From assembly GCA_966248875.1 (NCBI GenBank), contig CBINBI010000058.1:1-21945 (forward strand): DNA of 21,945 nt, in the 5' to 3' direction. The translations under genes and the position numbers were made by a program. Positions within the stretch are counted from its first letter, which is position 1. The number at the start of each line of letters is the position of its first letter. Below the pieces are notes generated by a model that worked only from the letters and a program-made list of their open reading frames with translations, was not told the origin of the DNA and ran no database searches. Source of the DNA: Dokdonella_A sp966248875. Lineage in GTDB: Bacteria > Pseudomonadota > Gammaproteobacteria > Xanthomonadales > Rhodanobacteraceae. Shown piece by piece: positions 1-7,220 of this stretch.

Positions 1-1363
1 GCACTTCCATGTTGCCGGTGCCCTTGAACTCCTCGTAGATGACCTCGTCCATCTTCGAGCCGGTGTCGATCAGCGCGGTGGCGATGATCGTCAGCGAACC
101 GCCTTCCTCGACGTTGCGTGCGGCGCCGAAGAAGCGCTTCGGGCGCTGCAGCGCATTCGCGTCGACGCCGCCGGTCAGCACCTTGCCGGACGAGGGCACA
201 ACCGTGTTGTAGGCGCGCGCGAGGCGCGTGATCGAGTCGAGCAGGATGACCACGTCCTTCTTGTGCTCGACCAGGCGCTTGGCGCGCTCGATCACCATCT
301 CGGCGACCTGCACGTGACGCACGGCGGGCTCGTCGAAGGTGGAGGAGATCACCTCGGCGCGCACGCTGCGCTGCATCTCGGTGACTTCCTCGGGACGCTC
401 GTCGATGAGCAGGATGATGAGGTGCACGTCCGGATGGTTGTGCACGATCGCCTGCGCGACGTTCTGCAGCATCATCGTCTTGCCGGCCTTGGGCTGCGAG
501 ACGATGAGTCCGCGCTGGCCCTTGCCGATCGGCGCGATGAGATCGAGGATGCGCCCGGTGATGTCCTCGGTTGAGCCATTGCCGCGTTCGAGGTGGAACG
601 CCTTGCGCGGGAACAGCGGCGTCAGGTTCTCGAACAGGATCTTGTTCTTCGACGCTTCCGGCGGCTCGCCGTTGATGTGGTCGACCTTGAGCAGCGCGAA
701 GTACCGCTCGCCTTCCTTCGGCGGGCGGATGCGGCCGGTGATGTAGTCGCCGGTGCGCAGGTTGAAGCGGCGGATCTGCGAGGGCGACACGTAGATGTCG
801 TCCGGACCGGCCAGGTACGACTCGTCCGGTCCGCGCAGGAAGCCGAAGCCATCCTGCAGGATCTCGAGCACGCCCTCACCGTAGATGCCGCCGCCGGCGC
901 GCGCGTGAGCCTTGAGGATCAGGAAGACGATGTCCTGCTTGCGGGCGCGGGCGACGCCTTCCTGGATGCCGAGGTTTTCGGCGAGCGCGAGGAGCTCCGA
1001 AGCGGACTTCCGCTTCAGCTCGTTGAGATCGATGAGCGGGCCGTTGCCGCCGCCGTTCTTCGACTCGTCGTATTCCTCGTCGTTCTGCTGGTAGTTCTGC
1101 TGATAGTGGTGGCGGTTGCCGCGCCGGTCGCGACGGCCGCGGCGACCCTGCTGCGGCTGCTGCTGGCCGCCGCCCTGGTTCGCTTGCTGCGGCTGCTGCG
1201 CTCCGCCGCCGGACGCTTCGCCGCCGTCGCCGCCGCGCGCATCGGAAGGCGGCGCGGAATCCTGCGTCGGAGCGGGCTCGGATGCAGCGCGCTGCGGGCG
1301 CTGCCGGGAACGGCTTTCGGCCGCGGCGTCGCCGCCGCTTTCAATGTTTTCGTTTTCGGACAC
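1..1363 (-). CDS. rho: Transcription termination factor Rho (3' end beyond window)
   Basis: Rho is a hexameric RNA-dependent ATPase that ends transcription. 454 codons are visible from a GTG at 1361-1363 (SEN-EN-IES start), preceded by a GAGG-like ribosome site; the gene runs off the left edge. After a low-complexity N-terminus rich in Gln, Gly, Arg and Asn (about residues 1-110) comes the Rho N-terminal/RNA-binding region (LNELKRKSASELLALAENLG), the cold-shock-like part (GFGFLR) and the RecA-like ATPase with the P-loop QPKAGKT, then LLIDERPEEVTEMQRSV and LLDSITRLARAYN. The P-loop lysine is about residue 295, against 184 in E. coli, so the extension is about 110 residues. The visible part ends at about GTGNMEV, roughly 70 residues before the usual C-terminus. 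It lies downstream of trxA on the same strand, as in E. coli. Identification is certain; the start is likely but not proven. Confidence 0.97.
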   Translation of the reverse strand, partial: MSENENIESGGDAAAESRSRQRPQRAASEPAPTQDSAPPSDARGGDGGEASGGGAQQPQQANQGGGQQQPQQGRRGRRDRRGNRHHYQQNYQQNDEEYDESKNGGGNGPLIDLNELKRKSASELLALAENLGIQEGVARARKQDIVFLILKAHARAGGGIYGEGVLEILQDGFGFLRGPDESYLAGPDDIYVSPSQIRRFNLRTGDYITGRIRPPKEGERYFALLKVDHINGEPPEASKNKILFENLTPLFPRKAFHLERGNGSTEDITGRILDLIAPIGKGQRGLIVSQPKAGKTMMLQNVAQAIVHNHPDVHLIILLIDERPEEVTEMQRSVRAEVISSTFDEPAVRHVQVAEMVIERAKRLVEHKKDVVILLDSITRLARAYNTVVPSSGKVLTGGVDANALQRPKRFFGAARNVEEGGSLTIIATALIDTGSKMDEVIYEEFKGTGNMEV

Positions 1364-1460
1364 GGGCAAACCTCGCTGGGCGCCGTTGCGGTGAAACTGG
1401 AGGGAGAAAGAAAGTGGGTATGAAGCGGGAGGCGGAGCGGGGCCGCTCCATGCGCTGAAC

Positions 1461-1547
1461 CTAACTTAGCACCGGGCGCCCGCGCGCGTCTACAGCCGGT
1501 TCAACGGTATTTTCTGTTTCGAGCTCGATGAGCCGGCGTCGGTTCAT
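1461..1547 (-). CDS. Possible 28-codon leader ORF between trxA and rho
   Basis: A short frame on the minus strand starts with ATG at 1545-1547 and ends with TAG at 1461-1463, coding for 28 residues (MNRRRLIELETENTVEPAV...). It lies wholly in the trxA-rho gap. Its bases are less GC-rich than the surrounding genes. The ribosome site is weak (only a GAG about 7 bases upstream). E. coli has a short leader ORF, rhoL, at the same place, but I see no sequence similarity to it. It may be a leader peptide linked to rho autoregulation, or chance. Confidence 0.22.
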   Translation of the reverse strand: MNRRRLIELETENTVEPAVDARGRPVLS

Positions 1548-1562
1548 CCGACTCGTCGGCTC

Positions 1563-1591
1563 GCCGTCCGCAGTATCGAGCTGCGGGCGGC
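1563..1591 (-). promoter_or_regulatory. Hairpin 3' of trxA, possible attenuator or mRNA 3' end
   Basis: An inverted repeat (CCGCAG at 1568-1573, loop of 7, CTGCGG at 1581-1586) is extended by GCCG (1563-1566) and CGGC (1588-1591) across one mismatch. It starts 19 bases after the trxA stop codon in the direction of transcription. No T-run follows on the minus strand, so it is not a classical intrinsic terminator. It could protect the trxA mRNA end, or act in the rho leader, where E. coli rho is autogenously attenuated. Confidence 0.4.
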
Positions 1592-1609
1592 GCGCCGGTA
1601 TTTCAATGT

Positions 1610-1939
1610 TCAGGCAATCGCCTTGTCGATGATCTGGGTCAGCTGCGTCTTCGAGACGGCGCCGATCTGCGTCGCCTGGACCTTGCCGTCCTTGAAGATC
1701 ATCAGGGTCGGAATGCCGCGCACATTGTAGTTGCGCGGCGTCTTCTGGTTGTGGTCGATGTTGATCTTGGCGACCTTGAGCCGGCCCTGGTAGCTGGCCG
1801 CGAGGTCGTCGAGGATCGGCGCGATCATCTTGCACGGCCCGCACCATTCGGCCCAGAAATCGACCAGGACCGGGTCGGCGGACTTCAGGACCTGATCCTC
1901 GAACTGCTCGTCGGTGACGTGCGCAACATGCTCGCTCAC
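1610..1939 (-). CDS. trxA: Thioredoxin 1
   Basis: A 109-residue cytoplasmic thioredoxin that reduces protein disulfides and is itself reduced by thioredoxin reductase. The active site WCGPC sits in the typical context VLVDFWAEWCGPCKMIAPILDDLA (around residues 24-47), and the cis-proline motif RGIPTLMIFKDG follows. Length matches the family (E. coli 108). The start is GTG at 1937-1939, with GGAG seven bases upstream on the minus strand. It lies upstream of rho on the same strand and is divergent from rhlB, as in E. coli. All key residues are present. Confidence 0.98.
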   Translation of the reverse strand: MSEHVAHVTDEQFEDQVLKSADPVLVDFWAEWCGPCKMIAPILDDLAASYQGRLKVAKINIDHNQKTPRNYNVRGIPTLMIFKDGKVQATQIGAVSKTQLTQIIDKAIA

Positions 1940-2293
1940 GGGGTGCTCCAGAGATGAAAAACGGGTGCCGCGCGCGCCAGAGGCACGCTTCGGCTACACT
2001 GAGCCGGCTTGGGCGGCGCCGCAGGGGAATCGGGTGGTGCGAAAGGCACGGCCCATTTCAGCCGAATCGACTTCCGCGCGCAAGCTGGGGACGGACGCGA
2101 CGGCTTGCAAGGGCGGCACGGCCCGCATTGCAACAAGGCCGCCGCGACACCACGTTCGAGAACCTCGCCATCATCGTTTTTCATTGCCAAGGACTTCCAG
2201 CGATTCTGCGCAGCCGCCGCGAGCGGCGCACCGACCGGCCGCCGGCGCGCTCGCGCCGATCCTGAAGGCGGCTCCGCAGACGCCCATTCATTC
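1940..2293. other. Divergent intergenic region trxA / rhlB
   Basis: These 354 bp should carry the promoters of both trxA and rhlB. I see no confident sigma-70 pair. A -10-like TACACT lies at 1995-2000 on the plus strand without a convincing -35 box. TTGCAA occurs twice, at 2105-2110 and 2128-2133, flanking GGGC...GCCC, which could form a hairpin in the rhlB leader. The rhlB frame is open through most of this stretch, but the encoded sequence does not resemble RhlB, so I treat it as non-coding. Confidence 0.5.
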
Positions 2294-3991
2294 ATGTCTC
2301 ACCAACCACTTACCGACGTCGTCTTCGAAAGTTTCGATCTGCACCCGCGTCTTCTGTCCGGCCTGCATGGCGCGGGCTTCGTGCGCTGCACGCCGATCCA
2401 GGCACTGACCCTGCCGGCCGCGCTCGCCGGGCGCGATGTCGCCGGCCAGGCGCAGACCGGCACCGGCAAGACCGCCGCGTTCCTGGTCGCCGTGCTGAAC
2501 CGCCTGCTGACGAAGCCGGCGCTGCCCGATCGCAAGCTGACCGACCCGCGCGCGGTCATCCTCGCGCCGACGCGCGAGCTCGCGATCCAGATCGACAAGG
2601 ATTTCCGCACCATCGGCCGCGACACCGGCCTTACCTCCGCGCTGATCTACGGCGGCGTGGACTATGACAAGCAACGCGAGGCGCTGCGCGCCGGCTGCGA
2701 CCTCATCATCGCGACGCCCGGCCGCCTGATCGATTACCTCAAGCAGCACGTGTTCTCGTTCCGCGGCGTCGAGGCGCTCGTCATCGACGAGGCCGACCGC
2801 ATGTTCGACCTCGGCTTCATCAAGGACATCCGCTTCCTGCTCCGCCGCATGCCGCCGCGCGAGCAGCGCCAGAGCATGCTGTTCTCGGCGACGCTGTCGT
2901 ATCGTGTGCTCGAGCTCGCCTACGAGCACATGAACGATCCGGAGAAGATCACCGCCGAGGCCGAGACCGTGACGGCTTCGCGCGTGCGCCAGGTCGTCTA
3001 CTTCCCGGCCAAGGAAGAGAAGCTGCCGCTTTTGATCGGGCTCCTCTCGCGCATCGACGCGCACCGCAGCATGGTCTTCGTCAACACGAAGGTCGCCGCC
3101 GAGAAGGTCACGCGCGCGCTCGAGCACCAGGGTTTCACCGTCGCGACGCTGTCCGGCGACGTGCCGCAGGCCAAGCGCGAGCGGCTGCTCGGCAAGTTCC
3201 AGCGGGGCGAGATCGAGCTGCTCGTCGCGACCGACGTCGCCGCGCGCGGCCTGCACATCCCTGACGTCTCGCACGTCTTCAACTACGACCTGCCGAACGA
3301 CGCCGAGGACTACGTGCACCGCATCGGCCGCACGGCGCGCCTCGGCGCCGAAGGCGACGCGATCAGCTTCGCCTGCGATCTCTACGCGATGGCGCTGCCG
3401 GACATCGAGGCCTACATCGGACAGAAGATTCCGGTGGAGCGCATCGATCCCGCCCTGCTGATCGCGCCGCCGCGCCGCGAGCGCGCGACACCCGTCGCGG
3501 CCGACGACACGGCCGACGACGCACGCAACACGGCAGGCCCGCGCGCGGGTTCCGGTGCCGAAGGCCGGCGCCGTTCACGCCCGCCGCAAGGCCGCGATCG
3601 CGCCCGTCGCCCGGAACGCGGCGAGAAGGCGGCGCGGCCGGGAGGCGCACCGGCGCCTGCGCCGGTCAAACCGGTCGCGGAGGTTCGCCCCGAATCCGGC
3701 GACGCAGCGGCGGCAACGCCCGCACGGCGCAAGCGGCGCCGCCGCGGCGGTCGCGGGCGCGGTCGGCGCGAGGGCGGCGAAGCCGTCGCACCCATGGCGG
3801 CGCCAGGCGAGCACGCCAGGAAGCCGATCGAATCGCCGCGCGAGCGCAAGCCGCGCGAACGGCCCGTCCGCGCCGAGCGCACGGAATCGGTCGCTGACGC
3901 AGCGCGGGCGCGCGGTCTCGAGCCGGCCATGGCGCCGCACCGCAAGCCCGGCCTGTTCCAGCGCATCGCGCGCTTCTTCAGCCCGCGCTGA
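2294..3991 (+). CDS. rhlB: ATP-dependent RNA helicase RhlB (DEAD-box)
   Basis: A 565-residue DEAD-box helicase; in E. coli RhlB is the RNA-unwinding part of the RNA degradosome. Seen in order: Q-motif region CTPIQ (32-36), motif I AQTGTGKT (53-60), PTRELA (92-97), TPGR (141-144), DEAD (165-168), SAT (198-200), ATDVAARGL (312-320), and motif VI HRIGRTAR (342-349). The start MSHQPLTDVVFESFDLHP aligns with the E. coli RhlB start, so ATG 2294 is preferred over the longer upstream frame. The core ends near residue 395. The last 170 residues are disordered, rich in Arg, Ala, Pro and Gly (RRKRRRRGGRGRGRR), and end in a possible basic amphipathic segment, GLFQRIARFFSPR. The tail makes it much longer than E. 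coli RhlB (421). It probably mediates RNA or RNase E contact (inference). Confidence 0.96.
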   Translation: MSHQPLTDVVFESFDLHPRLLSGLHGAGFVRCTPIQALTLPAALAGRDVAGQAQTGTGKTAAFLVAVLNRLLTKPALPDRKLTDPRAVILAPTRELAIQIDKDFRTIGRDTGLTSALIYGGVDYDKQREALRAGCDLIIATPGRLIDYLKQHVFSFRGVEALVIDEADRMFDLGFIKDIRFLLRRMPPREQRQSMLFSATLSYRVLELAYEHMNDPEKITAEAETVTASRVRQVVYFPAKEEKLPLLIGLLSRIDAHRSMVFVNTKVAAEKVTRALEHQGFTVATLSGDVPQAKRERLLGKFQRGEIELLVATDVAARGLHIPDVSHVFNYDLPNDAEDYVHRIGRTARLGAEGDAISFACDLYAMALPDIEAYIGQKIPVERIDPALLIAPPRRERATPVAADDTADDARNTAGPRAGSGAEGRRRSRPPQGRDRARRPERGEKAARPGGAPAPAPVKPVAEVRPESGDAAAATPARRKRRRRGGRGRGRREGGEAVAPMAAPGEHARKPIESPRERKPRERPVRAERTESVADAARARGLEPAMAPHRKPGLFQRIARFFSPR

Positions 3992-3998
3992 TCGTCGC

Positions 3999-4020
3999 GC
4001 GCCGGGCTGCGACCCGGCGC
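3999..4020 (+). terminator. GC-rich hairpin after rhlB
   Basis: A perfect 8-bp stem, GCGCCGGG (3999-4006) and CCCGGCGC (4013-4020), with a 6-base loop starts 8 bases after the rhlB stop. No T-run follows, so it is either a weak or Rho-assisted terminator or an mRNA-end stabiliser. It separates rhlB from the gsp operon. Confidence 0.4.
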
Positions 4021-4147
4021 CTCCAAGCATTCCGATGTGAGTCCTGCCGCGCGTTTTGCCGAGCGGAGAGGACTCCTTTGCCCGCGCGTTTGCTACGCTT
4101 CGCGCCGAATTCGTTTCACCGGATCGGGAAAGTCGCGGGGTCGGCAC

Positions 4148-5053
4148 GTGCCGAGGGGGTTTGCCAGCAGCATCGATCGCCGCTCGTCCGAGCGGGCTGC
4201 GCTCGCGAGTTGCGCCGTGCTCGGCGCGCTCGCCGTGTGGCTCGTGGCCCGCCTCGTCTGGCTCATCGTGCCGCGCGGCGACGACGCGCTCGACATCGCG
4301 ACGCCGCGCGTCGGTGCCGGCAGCGGACCCGCGCCCGCCCAGTCGATCGCGAGGTGGCACCTCTTCGGCAACACGCCAGCGCGGCCCGGCGCGGGACCCG
4401 GCGCGCCGGCGACGACGCTCGCGATGATGCTGCACGGCACGCTGGCCGATCGCGATCCCGGCTCGGGCATCGCGGTGATCAGCGACGGCGAACGCGGCGA
4501 GCGCGCATATCGTGCTGGCGAGGACGTCGCGCCTGGCGTCAGGCTCGCGCGCGTCTATCCGGATCACGTGATCCTCGTGCACGACGGCGCCGAGGAAACG
4601 CTGCGGCTGACGCGCGACCAGAACCTGATGCCGGCCGACATCGTGCGGCCGCCGTCGCCGGCGGGCCCCCGCGCGTCGCGCACCGGCGGTGGTGGCGCGG
4701 CCTCGTCCTCCGCGGCGGCGACGACGGGAACGGCGCGCGCGCCGGCGGACTGGCAGGCGACCGTCGAGCGCCTGCGCAGCGATCCCGACGAGTTGGCGAA
4801 ACGCGTGCAGATCGTGCCGGTGCTCGATGGCGGGCGGCTCACCGGCGTGCGCCTCGCGACGGTGCGGGACGCGGCCCTCCTCGAGCGGCTGGGCCTGCGC
4901 GCCGGCGACGTCGTGACGGCGGTGAACGGCGCGCCGGTCGATTCGATCGCGCGCGGGCAGCAGATCGTCGAGAGCCTGCGCAGCGCCGCGAGCGCGCGCG
5001 TGACGGTGCTGCGCGACGGCAAGCCCACCGACATCACGATCAGCCTCAAATGA
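4148..5053 (+). CDS. gspC: Type II secretion system protein C (inner-membrane connector)
   Basis: 301 residues if started at GTG 4148. GspC is a bitopic inner-membrane protein whose periplasmic HR domain contacts the N0 domain of the GspD secretin. Seen here: a short cytoplasmic N-terminus, one membrane segment (about 18-41, LASCAVLGALAVWLVARLVW), an HR domain starting with the characteristic SIARWHLFGN (66-75) and ending near 160, a Gly/Ala/Ser linker, and a PDZ domain (about 217-300, LLERLGLRAGDVVTAVNG). The start is uncertain: an in-frame GTG at 4037 would add 37 residues with no family resemblance, and neither GTG has a strong ribosome site. The gene is followed 79 bp later by gspD. The PDZ variant, rather than the coiled-coil one, is present. 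Confidence 0.9.
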   Translation: MPRGFASSIDRRSSERAALASCAVLGALAVWLVARLVWLIVPRGDDALDIATPRVGAGSGPAPAQSIARWHLFGNTPARPGAGPGAPATTLAMMLHGTLADRDPGSGIAVISDGERGERAYRAGEDVAPGVRLARVYPDHVILVHDGAEETLRLTRDQNLMPADIVRPPSPAGPRASRTGGGGAASSSAAATTGTARAPADWQATVERLRSDPDELAKRVQIVPVLDGGRLTGVRLATVRDAALLERLGLRAGDVVTAVNGAPVDSIARGQQIVESLRSAASARVTVLRDGKPTDITISLK

Positions 5054-5132
5054 AGCGCGCGTCGCCGATGGCGTTTCCCGTCGTCCGCGTCCCGGCGCCG
5101 CGTCACCGAGTGCCTACCACACAGGATTCCCG

Positions 5133-7220
5133 ATGAAGCTTCCGCGATCCGCGCATGTCCTCGGCCTCGTGATGCTTGCGGCATCGTCCGCGGCGACCCA
5201 GTCGCAGACCGCGCCGGCGCAGTCCGTGCAGCCCGGCCACGAAGTGACGCAGGACGGCCGTCACACGCTCAACATGAAGGATGCCGACATCCAGGCGCTG
5301 ATCGCGACCGTCAGCGAGATCACCGGCAAGAACTTCATCGTCGGGCCGAACGTGCAGGGCAAGGTCACCGTCGTCTCGGCGCGGCCGATGCGTCCGGACG
5401 AGATCTACGACGTGTTCCTGTCGGTGCTGCGCGTGCACGGCTATGCCGCGGTGCCCGCCGGCAGCATGGTCAAGATCGTGCCGGAGGCGATGGCGCAGCA
5501 GGACGGCTCGACCGCGCTCGACGGCACGCGCGCGCACGCGGCCGACGAGCTGGTCACGCAGATCGTGCCGGTGAAGCACGTCTCGGCGGCCGAGCTCGTG
5601 CCGATCCTGCGTCCGCTGATGCCGCAGGGCGGGCAGCTCATCGCGCACGCCGGGTCGAATTCGCTGGTCGTGTCCGATCGCGCCGGTAATGTCGAGCGCC
5701 TCATCAGCATCATCCAGCGTATCGACACCGTCTCCGACGCCGAAGTCGAGGTGATTCCGCTGGCGCACGCGAACGCGTCCGAGCTCGCGCGCACGCTGAC
5801 GCTGCTGGCCGATGACAAGAACGCCGCGCCCGGCGAGGTGCAGCGCGTGTTCGCAGACACACGCACGAACTCGATCCTTCTCTCCGGCCCGAAGGCCGGC
5901 CGGCTCAAGATGCGCGCGCTCGTCGCGCATCTCGACACGCCGATCGAGAACGGAGGCGACACCCAGGTGATCTATCTGCGCTACGCGAGCGCGAAGGATC
6001 TCGTTCCGATCCTGCAGGGCGTCGCGGCGACGCTGACCGGCATCGCGCCGCCGACCGCTGCGAAATCGGGCGAGGCGGGCACCGGCGGCACGGCATTACC
6101 GGCGACGATCCAGGCGCACGAGGAGAACAATGCACTCATCATCTCGGCGCCGCCCGCCGTGTTCCGCTCGCTGGCTGCGGTCGTGCGCCAGCTCGACGTG
6201 CGCCGCGCGCAGGTGCTGATCGAGGCCGTGATCGCCGAGGTCGCCGACCAGACGGCGAGCGAAATCGGCGTGCAGTGGCAGCTGCCGTTCCATACCAACC
6301 GCGACGGCAGCATCCGCGACAGCGTGATCGGCGGCACCAACTTTACCGGCCGCACGCCGGGCAACAACATCATCGCGGCGTCGCAGAATCCGCTCGGCGT
6401 CGGCAACGGCTTCAACCTTGGCTACATCAACGGCACGATCACCGTCGGCCGCAACACGATCTTCGAGCTCGGCGCGCTGGTGACCGCGCTGCAGGGCGAC
6501 GGCAAGTCGAACATCCTGTCGACGCCGTCGGTGCTGACGCTCGACAACCAGGAAGCCGAGATCAAGGTGGCCCAGGAAGTGCCGTTCCTGACCGGCCAGT
6601 ACACGACGAACGCGCTGGGCTCGCAGACGACGACCGCCGGCGGCTCGACGACGACCACCGGCATCACGAACCCGTTCCAGACCATCGAGCGCAAGGATGT
6701 CGGCCTCGTGCTGAAGGTGACGCCGCACATCAACGAAGGCGACTCGGTGCGCCTGGATATCCATCAGGAAGTTTCCAACCTGCTGCCGCCCGTGCAGGGC
6801 GCGGTCGATCTCGTCACCAACAAGCGCGAGGTGACGACCAGCGTGCTGGTCGCCGACAACTCGCTCCTCGTGCTCGGCGGGCTGATCGACAACCAGCTCA
6901 AGGACAACGAGCAGAAGGTGCCGCTGCTCGGCGACATCCCGCTGCTCGGCAATCTCTTCCGCTATCGCACCAACGACCGCAGCAAGACCGATCTCATGGT
7001 GTTCCTGCACCCGCGCATCCTGCGCGACGCAGCGACCGAGGCGGCCGTGTCGAGCGAAAAATACAACTACATGCGCACCGAGCAGCTGCAGCACCGCGAG
7101 GAAAGCTGGCCGCTCACGCCGGCGGCGCAGCGGCCGCTGCTGCCGGCCGTGCACGATTTCCTGGCGAGCCCGTCGCTCGACGGCGAGCCCGACGTCGATC
7201 ATTCGGGAACGAGGCGGTGA
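5133..7220 (+). CDS. gspD: Type II secretion system secretin GspD
   Basis: A 695-residue outer-membrane secretin forming the gated exit channel. A signal peptide (about 1-25, VLGLVMLAASSAATQSQ; no lipobox) is followed by N0 (about 44-118, starting HTLNMKDADIQALIATVSEITGKN), three KH-like N1-N3 repeats (about 139-355), the secretin domain from LIEAVIAEV (362-370), the conserved VPFLTGQYTTN stretch, VGLVLKVTPHINEGDSVRLDI, and the closing VPLLGDIPLLGNLFRYR. A Thr/Gly-rich insert (SQTTTAGGSTTTTGI) lies after VPFLTGQ, where many secretins carry a variable loop. The C-terminal part after FLHPRIL resembles an S-domain tail that usually binds a pilotin; no pilotin gene is in the window. ATG 5133 has AGGA seven bases upstream. 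The stop overlaps the gspE start. Confidence 0.96.
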   Translation: MKLPRSAHVLGLVMLAASSAATQSQTAPAQSVQPGHEVTQDGRHTLNMKDADIQALIATVSEITGKNFIVGPNVQGKVTVVSARPMRPDEIYDVFLSVLRVHGYAAVPAGSMVKIVPEAMAQQDGSTALDGTRAHAADELVTQIVPVKHVSAAELVPILRPLMPQGGQLIAHAGSNSLVVSDRAGNVERLISIIQRIDTVSDAEVEVIPLAHANASELARTLTLLADDKNAAPGEVQRVFADTRTNSILLSGPKAGRLKMRALVAHLDTPIENGGDTQVIYLRYASAKDLVPILQGVAATLTGIAPPTAAKSGEAGTGGTALPATIQAHEENNALIISAPPAVFRSLAAVVRQLDVRRAQVLIEAVIAEVADQTASEIGVQWQLPFHTNRDGSIRDSVIGGTNFTGRTPGNNIIAASQNPLGVGNGFNLGYINGTITVGRNTIFELGALVTALQGDGKSNILSTPSVLTLDNQEAEIKVAQEVPFLTGQYTTNALGSQTTTAGGSTTTTGITNPFQTIERKDVGLVLKVTPHINEGDSVRLDIHQEVSNLLPPVQGAVDLVTNKREVTTSVLVADNSLLVLGGLIDNQLKDNEQKVPLLGDIPLLGNLFRYRTNDRSKTDLMVFLHPRILRDAATEAAVSSEKYNYMRTEQLQHREESWPLTPAAQRPLLPAVHDFLASPSLDGEPDVDHSGTRR

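Noticed and set aside
2009..2293. N-terminal extension of RhlB by 95 residues
   Set aside because: The frame is open, but the encoded part is not RhlB-like; ATG 2294 aligns with the known RhlB start.
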